NCBI GenBank assembly: GCA_047615875.1
Contig: JBLHGU010000019.1
Coordinates: 1-47,542 of the forward strand
DNA from: JBLHGU01 sp047615875
GTDB taxonomy: Bacteria; Pseudomonadota; Gammaproteobacteria; Arenicellales; CAJQKF01
Length of the DNA: 47,542 nucleotides
Direction: 5' to 3'
The notes beneath the pieces are model-generated. The model made no database searches, was not told the origin of the DNA, and was given only the letters and a program-made list of their open reading frames with translations. Below, one piece after another: positions 8,040 through 15,097 of this stretch; the stretch's first letter is position 1; every line of letters begins with the position of its first letter. A program made the position numbers and the translations under genes.

Positions 8040-10073
8040 ATGAGTTCAGAACCCAGACAGATTCTTGTCACCAGCGCCCTGCCCTATGCCAATGGACCTA
8101 TCCATATTGGCCATTTGCTGGAATATATCCAGACAGATATATGGGTGCGATTTCAAAAAATGCGAGGCCATGAGGTCTATTATGTTTGCGCCGATGACGC
8201 CCATGGAACACCCATTATGTTGCGGGCAAAATCTGAGGGCATTAGTCCCGAGAAGTTAATCGATAGAGTTTGGAAGGAGCACAAAGCAGACTTCGACGAT
8301 TTCGACATAGAATTCGATAACTATTATTCCACCCATTCGGATGAGAACAGGACCCTGGCAGAATATATTTACAATGCTTTGAATCGCGATGGTCATATTC
8401 ACAAACGGGTAATTTCTCAGTATTACGACCCCAAAGAAAACATTTTTCTGCCAGATCGCTTTATTCGAGGGGAATGCCCTCGCTGTGGCACAGAGGATCA
8501 ATATGGCGACAACTGTGAATCCTGTGGCGCGACCTATTCACCGACAGATTTAAAAAACCCCATATCAGTACTTTCCGGTGCGACGCCTGAAGAACGTGAT
8601 ACAGAGCATCATTTTTTTGCGCTCGGTGATTTTGATCAGATGCTGCGCGACTGGACCTCTGGTGGGCATATACAGAACGAAGTGCGCAACAAACTTCAGG
8701 AATGGTTTGACAGCGGGCTACGGGACTGGGACATTTCCCGAGATTCACCTTATTTCGGCTTCGAGATACCCGACGCTCCGGGTAAGTTTTTCTATGTGTG
8801 GCTGGATGCACCCATTGGATACCTGGCAAGTTTTCGAAACTACTGCGACAAAAATAATCTGGACTTCGATCATTTTTGCCAGGCTGGCTCCACTGCGGAA
8901 ATGTACCACTTCATTGGCAAGGACATTCTCTACTTCCACACGCTGTTCTGGCCCGCTATGCTGCATGGCGCGGGATTTCGCACACCAACAGCAGTATTTG
9001 CCCATGGATTCCTGACCGTTGACGGTCAGAAAATGTCCAAATCCCGTGGCACATTTATTAGTGCACGAGAGTATCTTAATCATCTTTCTGCCGATTACCT
9101 GCGCTATTACTACGCTGCCAAACTCAACCCTCGTGTAGAAGACCTGGATCTCAATCTGAAAGATTTTGTGCAACGGGTTAATTCAGACCTGGTTGGAAAG
9201 GTGGTTAATATTGCCAGCCGTTGTACCGGGTTCATTGCCAAACGTTTTGATAATCGACTCGACAGCCAACTGGATGATGCCAGTCTTTATGAGGAATTTG
9301 CGCAACGCGGTGAAGTTATCGCGGAACACTATGAGAACAGGCGATATAGCCACGCCATCAGAGAAATTATTGAGCTTGCTGATCGCGCCAATCAATATGT
9401 TAATGATCAGGCTCCCTGGGTCATTGCAAAACAGGCTGATCAACAAGATCGTCTGCATTTAATTTGCACTCAAGGAATCAACCTGTTTCGTGTGCTAATC
9501 ATTTATCTGGCACCCATTGTGCCAGCTCTCGCCGAACGGAGTGAGTCATTCCTAAATCATCCCATTAAGGGGGCTAATGGTTGGTCACGAGCCGCTGAGC
9601 CACTACTAGACGTCAACATCGGCACATTCAAACACTTACTTAAGAGAATCGAACAGTGTCAGGTTGACACCATCGTCGCAGCATCCAGCCCTGCTAAAGA
9701 GCCTGTTGCTATTGCCGATACTGAAACGACAAAACAACAGACCCCAGAGACAATCAGTATCGAAGACTTCGCCAAAGTTGATTTGCGTATCGCTCGAATT
9801 ATTGATGCAAAGTATGTCGAAGGTGCGGACAAATTATTGCAGTTAACATTGGATATTGGCGACGATCAAAGAAATGTATTTGCGGGTATTAGGTCGGCCT
9901 ATTCCCCAGAACAGTTAATAGGTCGTCTGACTCCCATGGTGGCTAATCTGGCACCAAGAAAGATGCGTTTTGGGCTATCCGAAGGCATGGTGCTTGCGGC
10001 TGGACCCGGTGGCAAAGATATATTTTTGCTACAGCCAGATGATGGCGCCCAGCCCGGGATGCGGGTGAAGTGA
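8040..10073 (+). CDS. metG: Methionyl-tRNA synthetase
   Basis: Charges tRNA-Met, including initiator tRNA. The chosen ATG at 8040 gives MSSEPRQILVTSALPYANGP and a 677-residue protein, the usual long-form length. An upstream ATG at 7953 would add 29 non-family residues and is rejected. Visible elements are the HIGH motif (PIHIGHLLEY), a zinc knuckle CPRCG...CESCG near residues 145-165, the KMSKS loop, the anticodon-binding helices, and a C-terminal Trbp111-like tRNA-binding/dimerisation domain from about residue 575 (EDFAKVDLRIARIIDAKYVE, then PRKMRFGLSEGMVLA). Its stop overlaps the GTG of the following ferredoxin gene, implying translational coupling. Confidence 0.98.
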   Translation: MSSEPRQILVTSALPYANGPIHIGHLLEYIQTDIWVRFQKMRGHEVYYVCADDAHGTPIMLRAKSEGISPEKLIDRVWKEHKADFDDFDIEFDNYYSTHSDENRTLAEYIYNALNRDGHIHKRVISQYYDPKENIFLPDRFIRGECPRCGTEDQYGDNCESCGATYSPTDLKNPISVLSGATPEERDTEHHFFALGDFDQMLRDWTSGGHIQNEVRNKLQEWFDSGLRDWDISRDSPYFGFEIPDAPGKFFYVWLDAPIGYLASFRNYCDKNNLDFDHFCQAGSTAEMYHFIGKDILYFHTLFWPAMLHGAGFRTPTAVFAHGFLTVDGQKMSKSRGTFISAREYLNHLSADYLRYYYAAKLNPRVEDLDLNLKDFVQRVNSDLVGKVVNIASRCTGFIAKRFDNRLDSQLDDASLYEEFAQRGEVIAEHYENRRYSHAIREIIELADRANQYVNDQAPWVIAKQADQQDRLHLICTQGINLFRVLIIYLAPIVPALAERSESFLNHPIKGANGWSRAAEPLLDVNIGTFKHLLKRIEQCQVDTIVAASSPAKEPVAIADTETTKQQTPETISIEDFAKVDLRIARIIDAKYVEGADKLLQLTLDIGDDQRNVFAGIRSAYSPEQLIGRLTPMVANLAPRKMRFGLSEGMVLAAGPGGKDIFLLQPDDGAQPGMRVK

Positions 10074-10687
10074 ACACAATCGATGAGATTGATGATTGCC
10101 TGCCTCAAACTCAGTGCCAAAGTTGCACATTTATAGATTGCCGAGACTATGCGACTGCTATTACTTTAGGCAATGCAAAAATTAATCAATGTCCGCCTGG
10201 CGGTGACTTCACACTGGAGCGTTTGGCGAGCATTACCGGAATACCTACCGAGCCTATAAATGAGCAATTAAAATCATTTGATGGATTTGCAGTGGCCAAA
10301 ATTATTGAATCCGAATGCATTGGCTGTACTAAATGTATACAGGCCTGTCCGGTAGATGCCATTATTGGCTCTGGGAAACGCATGCATTCAGTACTGGAAG
10401 ATCATTGTACGGGATGCGAACTATGCCTACCCCCCTGCCCCGTGGACTGCATAGTTATGCAACCTGTTGCTGTCGATAACGCAACCTGGCAGGGCATTCC
10501 ATCAAGTCAGGTAGAAAGTTTTCGAAACCTGCGATCTCGTCATCACCTACGACAGGTACCGGACAAGGTTCAAAAAACCAAAAACACAACACCAATTGAA
10601 TCACAGACATCGTCATCGATTAAAGCAGAAATACTCGCAGCCGTCTCAAGACGTCGTCATCGAAGAAGCATCAACACCTCGAGCTAG
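10070..10687 (+). CDS. RnfB-like 4Fe-4S ferredoxin, soluble form without membrane anchor
   Basis: A 205-residue iron-sulfur protein related to RnfB/RsxB. The N-terminus begins directly with the Fe-S domain: LPQTQCQSC, four residues, C, then INQCPPGG, which is the CX2CX4C...C pattern of RnfB. Two ferredoxin clusters follow (CIGCTKCIQACPVDAI and CTGCELCLPPCPVDCI). The hydrophobic N-terminal helix of true RnfB is missing, and none of rnfA, C, D, G or E is in the window. The C-terminus is basic (SRRRHRRS). It starts at GTG 10070 inside the metG stop and ends two bases before nth. Proximity to nth, itself a 4Fe-4S enzyme, suggests a role in electron supply or cluster delivery, but that is inference. 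Confidence 0.88.
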   Translation: MNTIDEIDDCLPQTQCQSCTFIDCRDYATAITLGNAKINQCPPGGDFTLERLASITGIPTEPINEQLKSFDGFAVAKIIESECIGCTKCIQACPVDAIIGSGKRMHSVLEDHCTGCELCLPPCPVDCIVMQPVAVDNATWQGIPSSQVESFRNLRSRHHLRQVPDKVQKTKNTTPIESQTSSSIKAEILAAVSRRRHRRSINTSS

Positions 10688-10689
10688 CC

Positions 10690-11328
10690 ATGGAAAAGAA
10701 AGCCATCAGTCTATTATTTAGAAGATTGACGAAATCAATTCCCGAACCGGAAACCGAACTGAATTATGCCGGGCCGTTCGAGTTACTGGTCGCCGTTGCA
10801 CTCTCTGCACAGGCAACGGATATTTCCGTAAATAAAGCCACAGCTAAGCTGTTTCCTGTGGCCAATACTCCTGAGGCGATAGGAGCACTGGGAGTGGATG
10901 GATTGATTCCCTACATAAAGACCATTGGACTGTTCAACAGCAAGGCAAAACACATAATCAGCACCTGCGACATACTGATCAATCAGTATGATAGCCAGGT
11001 CCCAGAAAATCGCGAGTCTCTAGAGTCGTTACCTGGGGTCGGTAGAAAAACCGCTAATGTTATTTTAAACACGGCATTTGGCCATCCGACGATAGCAGTA
11101 GATACACACATCTTCAGAGTCTCAAATCGAACTGGACTTGCGCCGGGGAAAAATGTACTCAAGGTCGAGTACGGATTGATCGAAAATATACCCAAACGAT
11201 ATAAGAAAGATGCCCACCATCTACTCATTCTACATGGCCGCTATGTCTGTAAGGCACAGAAACCATTATGTCAACAATGCTGTATACAAAGTATCTGCCA
11301 GTTTACTGAAAAGACCGATTTGGGGTAA
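10690..11328 (+). CDS. nth: Endonuclease III (DNA glycosylase/AP lyase)
   Basis: Removes oxidised pyrimidines and cuts abasic sites in base excision repair. The 212 residues match the family length. The helix-hairpin-helix LPGVGRKTANVILN carries the catalytic lysine (GRKTAN), and the catalytic aspartate lies in AVDTHIFRVSNRTGL. The C-terminal 4Fe-4S loop is intact with spacing CX6CX2CX5C (CKAQKPLCQQC then CIQSIC; the last four cluster cysteines). The start is ATG at 10690, two bases after the upstream ferredoxin gene, so metG, the ferredoxin and nth look like one operon. Confidence 0.96.
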   Translation: MEKKAISLLFRRLTKSIPEPETELNYAGPFELLVAVALSAQATDISVNKATAKLFPVANTPEAIGALGVDGLIPYIKTIGLFNSKAKHIISTCDILINQYDSQVPENRESLESLPGVGRKTANVILNTAFGHPTIAVDTHIFRVSNRTGLAPGKNVLKVEYGLIENIPKRYKKDAHHLLILHGRYVCKAQKPLCQQCCIQSICQFTEKTDLG

Positions 11329-11420
11329 ATTAATCACCCTACAGACAACTTTAATTTAACCTGCATTACCTCTTGCGTATCATGCACATATCATCTTGTT
11401 GAATTAAAAAACGTACAAAA

Positions 11421-11434
11421 CGGAAACTTTTCCG
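11421..11434. promoter_or_regulatory. Inverted repeat upstream of bufA, possible operator or promoter element
   Basis: CGGAAA and TTTCCG flank a 2-base centre about 100 bases before bufA. The same stretch begins GGAAAC, and a GTC lies 17 bases after the AAC, which loosely resembles an ECF sigma factor promoter. Either reading is speculative. Confidence 0.3.
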
Positions 11435-11476
11435 AGATCACATAGTCTTAAGCCGCAAGCACAACAACTGCTTACC

Positions 11477-11496
11477 GCTGAATCAAAAGATTCAGC
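11477..11496 (+). promoter_or_regulatory. Hairpin in the bufA leader
   Basis: Arms GCTGAATC and GATTCAGC pair perfectly (8 bp) around an AAAA loop, 36 bases before the bufA ATG. Only three T residues follow, so it is not a classical terminator. It may stabilise the bufA mRNA 5' end, or act as a regulatory stem. Confidence 0.5.
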
Positions 11497-11531
11497 TTTA
11501 ACCAAGCTAATACATTTAAATCGGTGTCATT

Positions 11532-11792
11532 ATGAAAAACTCAAAGCTAGCTGTTTCAACCGCCCTTGGAAGTCTGATCGCTCTAGGTGCTTTAACTACC
11601 TCTATTCCAGCTCATGCTGCGGATTCGGAAAAGTGCTATGGTGTTGTAAAAGCTGGCAAGAATGATTGCCAGACCAACACCAGCGCCTGCGCTGGAACAT
11701 CTACTGCAGACCAGCAAGGCGATGCCTGGGTATTTGTACCAAAAGGTCTGTGTGAAAAAATCGTTGGTGGCAGCATCGATCCTAAAGCTTAG
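11532..11792 (+). CDS. bufA: Bufferin-type RiPP precursor (DUF2282 family)
   Basis: An 86-residue secreted peptide. Residues 1-29 form a signal peptide (basic MKNSK, hydrophobic core, SIPAHA just before the likely cleavage). The mature part has exactly four cysteines at residues 35, 46, 53 and 74 in the DUF2282 context EKCYGVVKAGKNDC, CAGTS and VPKGLCEKIVGG. Known members of this family are bufferins: ribosomally made, MNIO-modified peptides that bind copper and protect against metal stress after export to the periplasm. The maturation enzyme and partner genes follow directly (DUF692, DUF2063), which confirms the class by context. A hairpin lies in its leader and a weak stem (GTCTTT/AAAGAC, 11792-11815) after its stop. 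Cysteine modification in this strain is inferred from family knowledge. Confidence 0.92.
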   Translation: MKNSKLAVSTALGSLIALGALTTSIPAHAADSEKCYGVVKAGKNDCQTNTSACAGTSTADQQGDAWVFVPKGLCEKIVGGSIDPKA

Positions 11793-11828
11793 TCTTTCCC
11801 TGTACTCACAAAGACATAGAGAAAGATA

Positions 11829-11844
11829 GTGCAGATCTCTGCAC
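11829..11844 (+). promoter_or_regulatory. Hairpin covering the bufB start codon
   Basis: Arms GTGCAG and CTGCAC pair around an ATCT loop. The 5' arm begins with the GTG start codon of bufB itself, so the folded RNA would hide the initiation codon. Confidence 0.5.
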
Positions 11845-12689
11845 AAACTCCGATCCCGGCCGCTGCCGGGATCGGCTTACGTGCAGATCACTATACTGAA
11901 ATAGATCAGCAACATCCAGCCATCTCCTGGCTCGAAGTTCACACGGAAAATTTTTTTGGCGCAGGCGGTATTCCGCACTATTACCTGGCTCGTTTAAGAC
12001 TAAATTACCCATTAAGTTTTCACGGCGTCGGACTGTCCATCGGATCAGCTGATGCTTTAGATTTATCCCATCTAAAGCGTATTGGTGAACTAATTCAACA
12101 ATACCAGCCTGGCCTTATATCCGAACACCTTTCCTGGGGCTCAATTAACAACCACTTTGTTAATGACCTCCTGCCCTACCCCTATACCAAAGAAAGCCTC
12201 AAACATTTTTCAGACAAGGTTGACCAGATACAGGACTATCTGGGTAGACAAATATTAATTGAGAATCCATCAACTTATTTAGCTTTTGAGCAACAGGACT
12301 TCACCGAGACAGAGTTTTTAAACCAGCTTGCCCAAGTAACAGGATGCGGTCTATTACTGGACGTGAACAATGTATTTGTTTGCGCCACTAATCATGGTTT
12401 TTCAACTAAAACCTATCTCGAATCCATCGATTACAGCCATGTTCAAGAGATTCATTTGGCCGGACATACTAAAAATTATTTTGCTGATGGCAGCCTACTA
12501 ATAGATACCCATAATGCAAAAGTCTGTGAGGAGGTCTGGTCGCTTTATGAATTCACACTTAAACATTCACAGAATTTACCCACTTTAATTGAATGGGATA
12601 CCGAATTACCTGATTTGCGCGTTCTATTGAGCGAAGCAGAAACTGCCCAATCTTTTTTAGATAAAAAAAGCAATGCTATCGCTACGTGA
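11829..12689 (+). CDS. bufB: MNIO (DUF692) multinuclear iron oxidative enzyme, bufferin maturase
   Basis: A 286-residue TIM-barrel enzyme of the DUF692/MNIO family, expected to oxidise precursor cysteines using two or three iron ions. The start is GTG at 11829, preceded by a GAGAAAG stretch. Candidate metal ligands in family positions are H65 (SFHGVGLSIG), E99/H100 (LISEHLSWG), E145/N146 (LIENPSTYL), D178/N181 (LLDVNN), H209 and H213 (IHLAGH), D226 and H228 (LIDTHN) and E255 (LIEWD). The N-terminal GIGLR and EVHTENFF motifs are typical. The gene lies 36 bases after bufA and overlaps bufC by 17 bases. The start codon and codons 8-16 are inside strong hairpins (11829-11844 and 11850-11875), which should limit its translation relative to bufA. 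Confidence 0.93.
   Translation: MQISAQTPIPAAAGIGLRADHYTEIDQQHPAISWLEVHTENFFGAGGIPHYYLARLRLNYPLSFHGVGLSIGSADALDLSHLKRIGELIQQYQPGLISEHLSWGSINNHFVNDLLPYPYTKESLKHFSDKVDQIQDYLGRQILIENPSTYLAFEQQDFTETEFLNQLAQVTGCGLLLDVNNVFVCATNHGFSTKTYLESIDYSHVQEIHLAGHTKNYFADGSLLIDTHNAKVCEEVWSLYEFTLKHSQNLPTLIEWDTELPDLRVLLSEAETAQSFLDKKSNAIAT
11850..11875 (+). promoter_or_regulatory. GC-rich hairpin in the first codons of bufB
   Basis: Arms CCGATCCCGGC and GCCGGGATCGG pair perfectly over 11 bp around a CGCT loop, beginning 21 bases after the bufB start. It lies inside coding sequence for the conserved AAAGIG segment. No T-run follows. It could slow ribosomes, or protect the upstream bufA message from 3' decay. Confidence 0.55.
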
Positions 12690-13437
12690 TTTTCAGGAAC
12701 AGTTTCATAGCGCGTTATCCGGAGATATTTCCGAGCCTCTGAAATGTGCCGTAGTTGCTGCTGGACTGCCAGCTGAGAGACGTCTTCAGGTTTATCGCAA
12801 TAATATGCAGGCCAGCCTCACTGAATCTCTTGCCTGCACCTATCCAGCCATCGCAAAGCTGGTAGGCGAAGACTACTTTAATACGCTAGCCAGACTATAT
12901 ATCAAGGCCCACCCATCACAAAGTGGTGACCTTCATCAATTTGGTAACCGACTGGCGGATTATTTAAAGGACTATCAGGCCGCAGCAAGATTGCCTTATC
13001 TTCCTGATCTGGCTCGATTTGAGTGGTGTTACCACGAAATATTTCACGCGGTGGAGGAGTCGTCGCTAGGCATTGATAGCCTGAATTCATTATCTGTCGA
13101 ACAACTATCAAATATTCGATTTCATCTACATCCAGCCACTCGGCTAGTTGCTAGTAGTTACCCACTTGTATCAATTTGGCAACTTGCTGGTCAGGATTCT
13201 TCTTCACCGGGTACTATTCAACTTGACCAGGGCGGAGAATTTGTTGCTTTAGCCCGAAGGAACTATGAAATATCATTTCAGATACTAGATGAGCACCAAT
13301 TCAGGTTTTTGACTCTCATTATAGAGGATCAACCGCTATATAAAATACTGGATAAAATTGGTGATGGGCTGGGAGACTTTCAACGGTTTCTTTCAGATCA
13401 ATTTGCCCTCGGCAATTTTACTGGTTATTCGATTTAA
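12673..13437 (+). CDS. bufC: DUF2063 family bufferin maturation partner
   Basis: A 254-residue soluble protein. The N-terminal half is the DUF2063 DNA-binding-like/partner domain: LSLRDFQEQFHSAL, LPAERRLQVYRNNMQASLTE, LACTYPAIAKLVGEDYFNTL and LPYLPDLARFEWCYHEIFHA are typical. Family members sit next to DUF692 enzymes and act with them to recognise and present the precursor peptide, analogous to MbnC beside MbnB. The start overlaps bufB by 17 bases, so translation is probably coupled. The C-terminal half is less conserved and has no catalytic motif that I can name. Confidence 0.9.
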   Translation: MLSLRDFQEQFHSALSGDISEPLKCAVVAAGLPAERRLQVYRNNMQASLTESLACTYPAIAKLVGEDYFNTLARLYIKAHPSQSGDLHQFGNRLADYLKDYQAAARLPYLPDLARFEWCYHEIFHAVEESSLGIDSLNSLSVEQLSNIRFHLHPATRLVASSYPLVSIWQLAGQDSSSPGTIQLDQGGEFVALARRNYEISFQILDEHQFRFLTLIIEDQPLYKILDKIGDGLGDFQRFLSDQFALGNFTGYSI

Positions 13438-13486
13438 ATCAGTATAAGCTTTATTAAAAAATCACCCCAGCAGGAGGTACTAAACT

Positions 13487-13906
13487 ATGCGCCCGATTAT
13501 TCGTTTACTTGATTTCTTCTCCCCTATCGCTGATTTGCTTCTGCGACTGTGGGTAGCCAATGTGTTCTGGAAGTCAGGTTTAAATAAGTTTCAGTCAATG
13601 GATACAACAGTTATGTTGTTTGAGCATGAGTATGCTGTGCCATACCTGGAACCACTAATAGCTGCGCAATTGGCAACCGGGGTAGAACTAATTTTTCCTG
13701 TACTGCTGGCAGTAGGCTTAATGGGACGATTTTCTGCAGGCGTCTTGTTCTTCTTTAACATTATTGCTGTTATCTCCTATTCAAGTCTAAATCCCGCAGG
13801 CATACAGGATCATATGATTTGGGGCCTGATGCTACTGATACCTTTTCTGCATGGACCTGGCAAGATTTCCATTGATCACTTCTTTCGCCAACGTTACATG
13901 TACTAA
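13487..13906 (+). CDS. DoxX family membrane protein of the bufferin operon
   Basis: A 139-residue protein with about four membrane spans (LLLRLWVANVFWKSGLNKF, IAAQLATGVELIFPVLLAVG, FSAGVLFFFNIIAVISYSS, MIWGLMLLIPFLHGPG), matching the DoxX/DoxD-like family. Such a protein is a frequent last gene of DUF2282-DUF692-DUF2063 operons; its biochemical role is unclear, with electron transfer or redox coupling at the membrane proposed for the family. A strong Shine-Dalgarno AGGAGG lies about 9 bases before ATG 13487. A rho-independent terminator follows at 13937. Confidence 0.87.
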   Translation: MRPIIRLLDFFSPIADLLLRLWVANVFWKSGLNKFQSMDTTVMLFEHEYAVPYLEPLIAAQLATGVELIFPVLLAVGLMGRFSAGVLFFFNIIAVISYSSLNPAGIQDHMIWGLMLLIPFLHGPGKISIDHFFRQRYMY

Positions 13907-13936
13907 AAGCCTGTCGGATCAAACCATTCTGCATAC

Positions 13937-13965
13937 AAGGGGGTCGACAGACCCCCTTACTTTTA
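13937..13965 (+). terminator. Rho-independent terminator ending the bufferin operon
   Basis: Arms AAGGGGGTC and GACCCCCTT pair perfectly (9 bp) around a GACA loop, followed by ACTTTT. It lies 30 bases after the DoxX gene and separates the operon from the radical SAM gene. Confidence 0.75.
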
Positions 13966-13998
13966 ACCCCCCCAGTGCCCTCATTTGTTATTGGCGAC

Positions 13999-15018
13999 AT
14001 GAATCAAAATCTTTCCAGCGACATTTTCCCCATAAAATTAGAATTCTCCGACCAGGCGCAACGATTCAATGATGCAATATTGCGCCATGGTGGCCAACTT
14101 TTAAAACGTGCACCTTTATCTGAACTTCAGATAAATCTAGGAAAACTCTGCAACCAGGCGTGTGAGCACTGTCATGTTGACGCGGGGCCAAAACGAACCG
14201 AGGTAATGAGTCTGGATACTACTGATAGAATTATTCAGTGGTGTGATGAGAATTCTATCCAGTCCGTTGACATTACTGGCGGTGCGCCGGAGATGAATCC
14301 TCACTTTCGTTATCTGGTCGATCAGTTATTGCTGTTGGGTGCTGAGATAAAAGTCCGCTGCAACCTGACTGTCGTATTTGAGCCAGGCATGGATGATCTT
14401 CCTCAATGGTATGCCGATAGAGGAATTTCGTTAATTTGCTCTATGCCTTGTTACAGCAAATCGAATGTTGATAGTCAAAGAGGCAAAGGTGTATTTGAAA
14501 AAAGCATTGATGCGCTTAAATTATTAAACGCCGCTGGGTATGGGGCGAATCCTCAATTAAGCCTGGATTTGGTCTACAACCCGGGGGGCGCTTTTCTGCC
14601 ACCTGATCAGAAGACTCTGGAACAGGAATACAAGGAACGATTTCTGAATGATCATGGCATCCATTTCAACCAATTATTTGTTCTCGCCAATTTGCCGATT
14701 AATCGCTTCGCTCGTTACCTGAGAAATAATAACCAGCTTGATTTCTACTACGACCTACTAGAACAATCTTTTAATGCCGAAACCTTACCTGGGCTTATGT
14801 GTCGCCATCTGTTAAGTGTTGACTGGCTAGGCAACATATTTGATTGCGACTTTAACCAAATGCTGGATGTTAATCTTGCGGATTCCACGGCGGAGAAAAA
14901 ACTATGGGATATCGACAAAGCATCACTTGAAGGTCAGACCATTGCCGTTGGAGACCATTGCCTGGGATGCACAGCAGGTGCTGGGAGTAGTTGTGGCGGC
15001 AGCCTGGTACAAGATTAA
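13999..15018 (+). CDS. ArsS-like radical SAM/Cys-rich protein
   Basis: A radical S-adenosylmethionine enzyme of the ArsS/rSAM-SeCys type. The cluster motif is CX3CX2C (C51, C55, C58 in NLGKLCNQACEHCHVDAGP), followed by DITGGAPEMNP, the SAM-binding GG segment. The C-terminal half has CRHLLSVDWLGNIFDCDFNQ and ends with the cysteine-rich HCLGCTAGAGSSCGGSL, hallmarks of this family (auxiliary Fe-S or thiol site). Members are annotated as arsenosugar biosynthesis proteins, but many occur without ars genes, and none is seen here. The start used is ATG 13999 (339 residues); GTG 13975 lies close to the terminator and is less likely. It lies 93 bases after the DoxX gene. A role in modifying the bufferin or another sulfur or arsenic compound is open. 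Confidence 0.85.
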   Translation: MNQNLSSDIFPIKLEFSDQAQRFNDAILRHGGQLLKRAPLSELQINLGKLCNQACEHCHVDAGPKRTEVMSLDTTDRIIQWCDENSIQSVDITGGAPEMNPHFRYLVDQLLLLGAEIKVRCNLTVVFEPGMDDLPQWYADRGISLICSMPCYSKSNVDSQRGKGVFEKSIDALKLLNAAGYGANPQLSLDLVYNPGGAFLPPDQKTLEQEYKERFLNDHGIHFNQLFVLANLPINRFARYLRNNNQLDFYYDLLEQSFNAETLPGLMCRHLLSVDWLGNIFDCDFNQMLDVNLADSTAEKKLWDIDKASLEGQTIAVGDHCLGCTAGAGSSCGGSLVQD

Positions 15019-15039
15019 CTGGGCCCCGCCAGTGGAACG

Positions 15040-15068
15040 TTACAGCACATTTCAGTTTACGCTACAAT
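15040..15068 (+). promoter_or_regulatory. Weak candidate promoter for the oxygenase gene
   Basis: TACAAT (15063-15068) is a good -10 box, 17 bases after a weak -35 (TTACAG, 15040-15045). It lies 30 bases before the TTG start at 15098. Confidence 0.3.
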
Positions 15069-15097
15069 TAAGTTAGTTCTAAAAACCAAATACAATT

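Noticed and set aside
8461..8829. Minus-strand frame of 122 codons inside metG
   Set aside because: It is antisense to the conserved zinc and catalytic region of metG and has no independent support.
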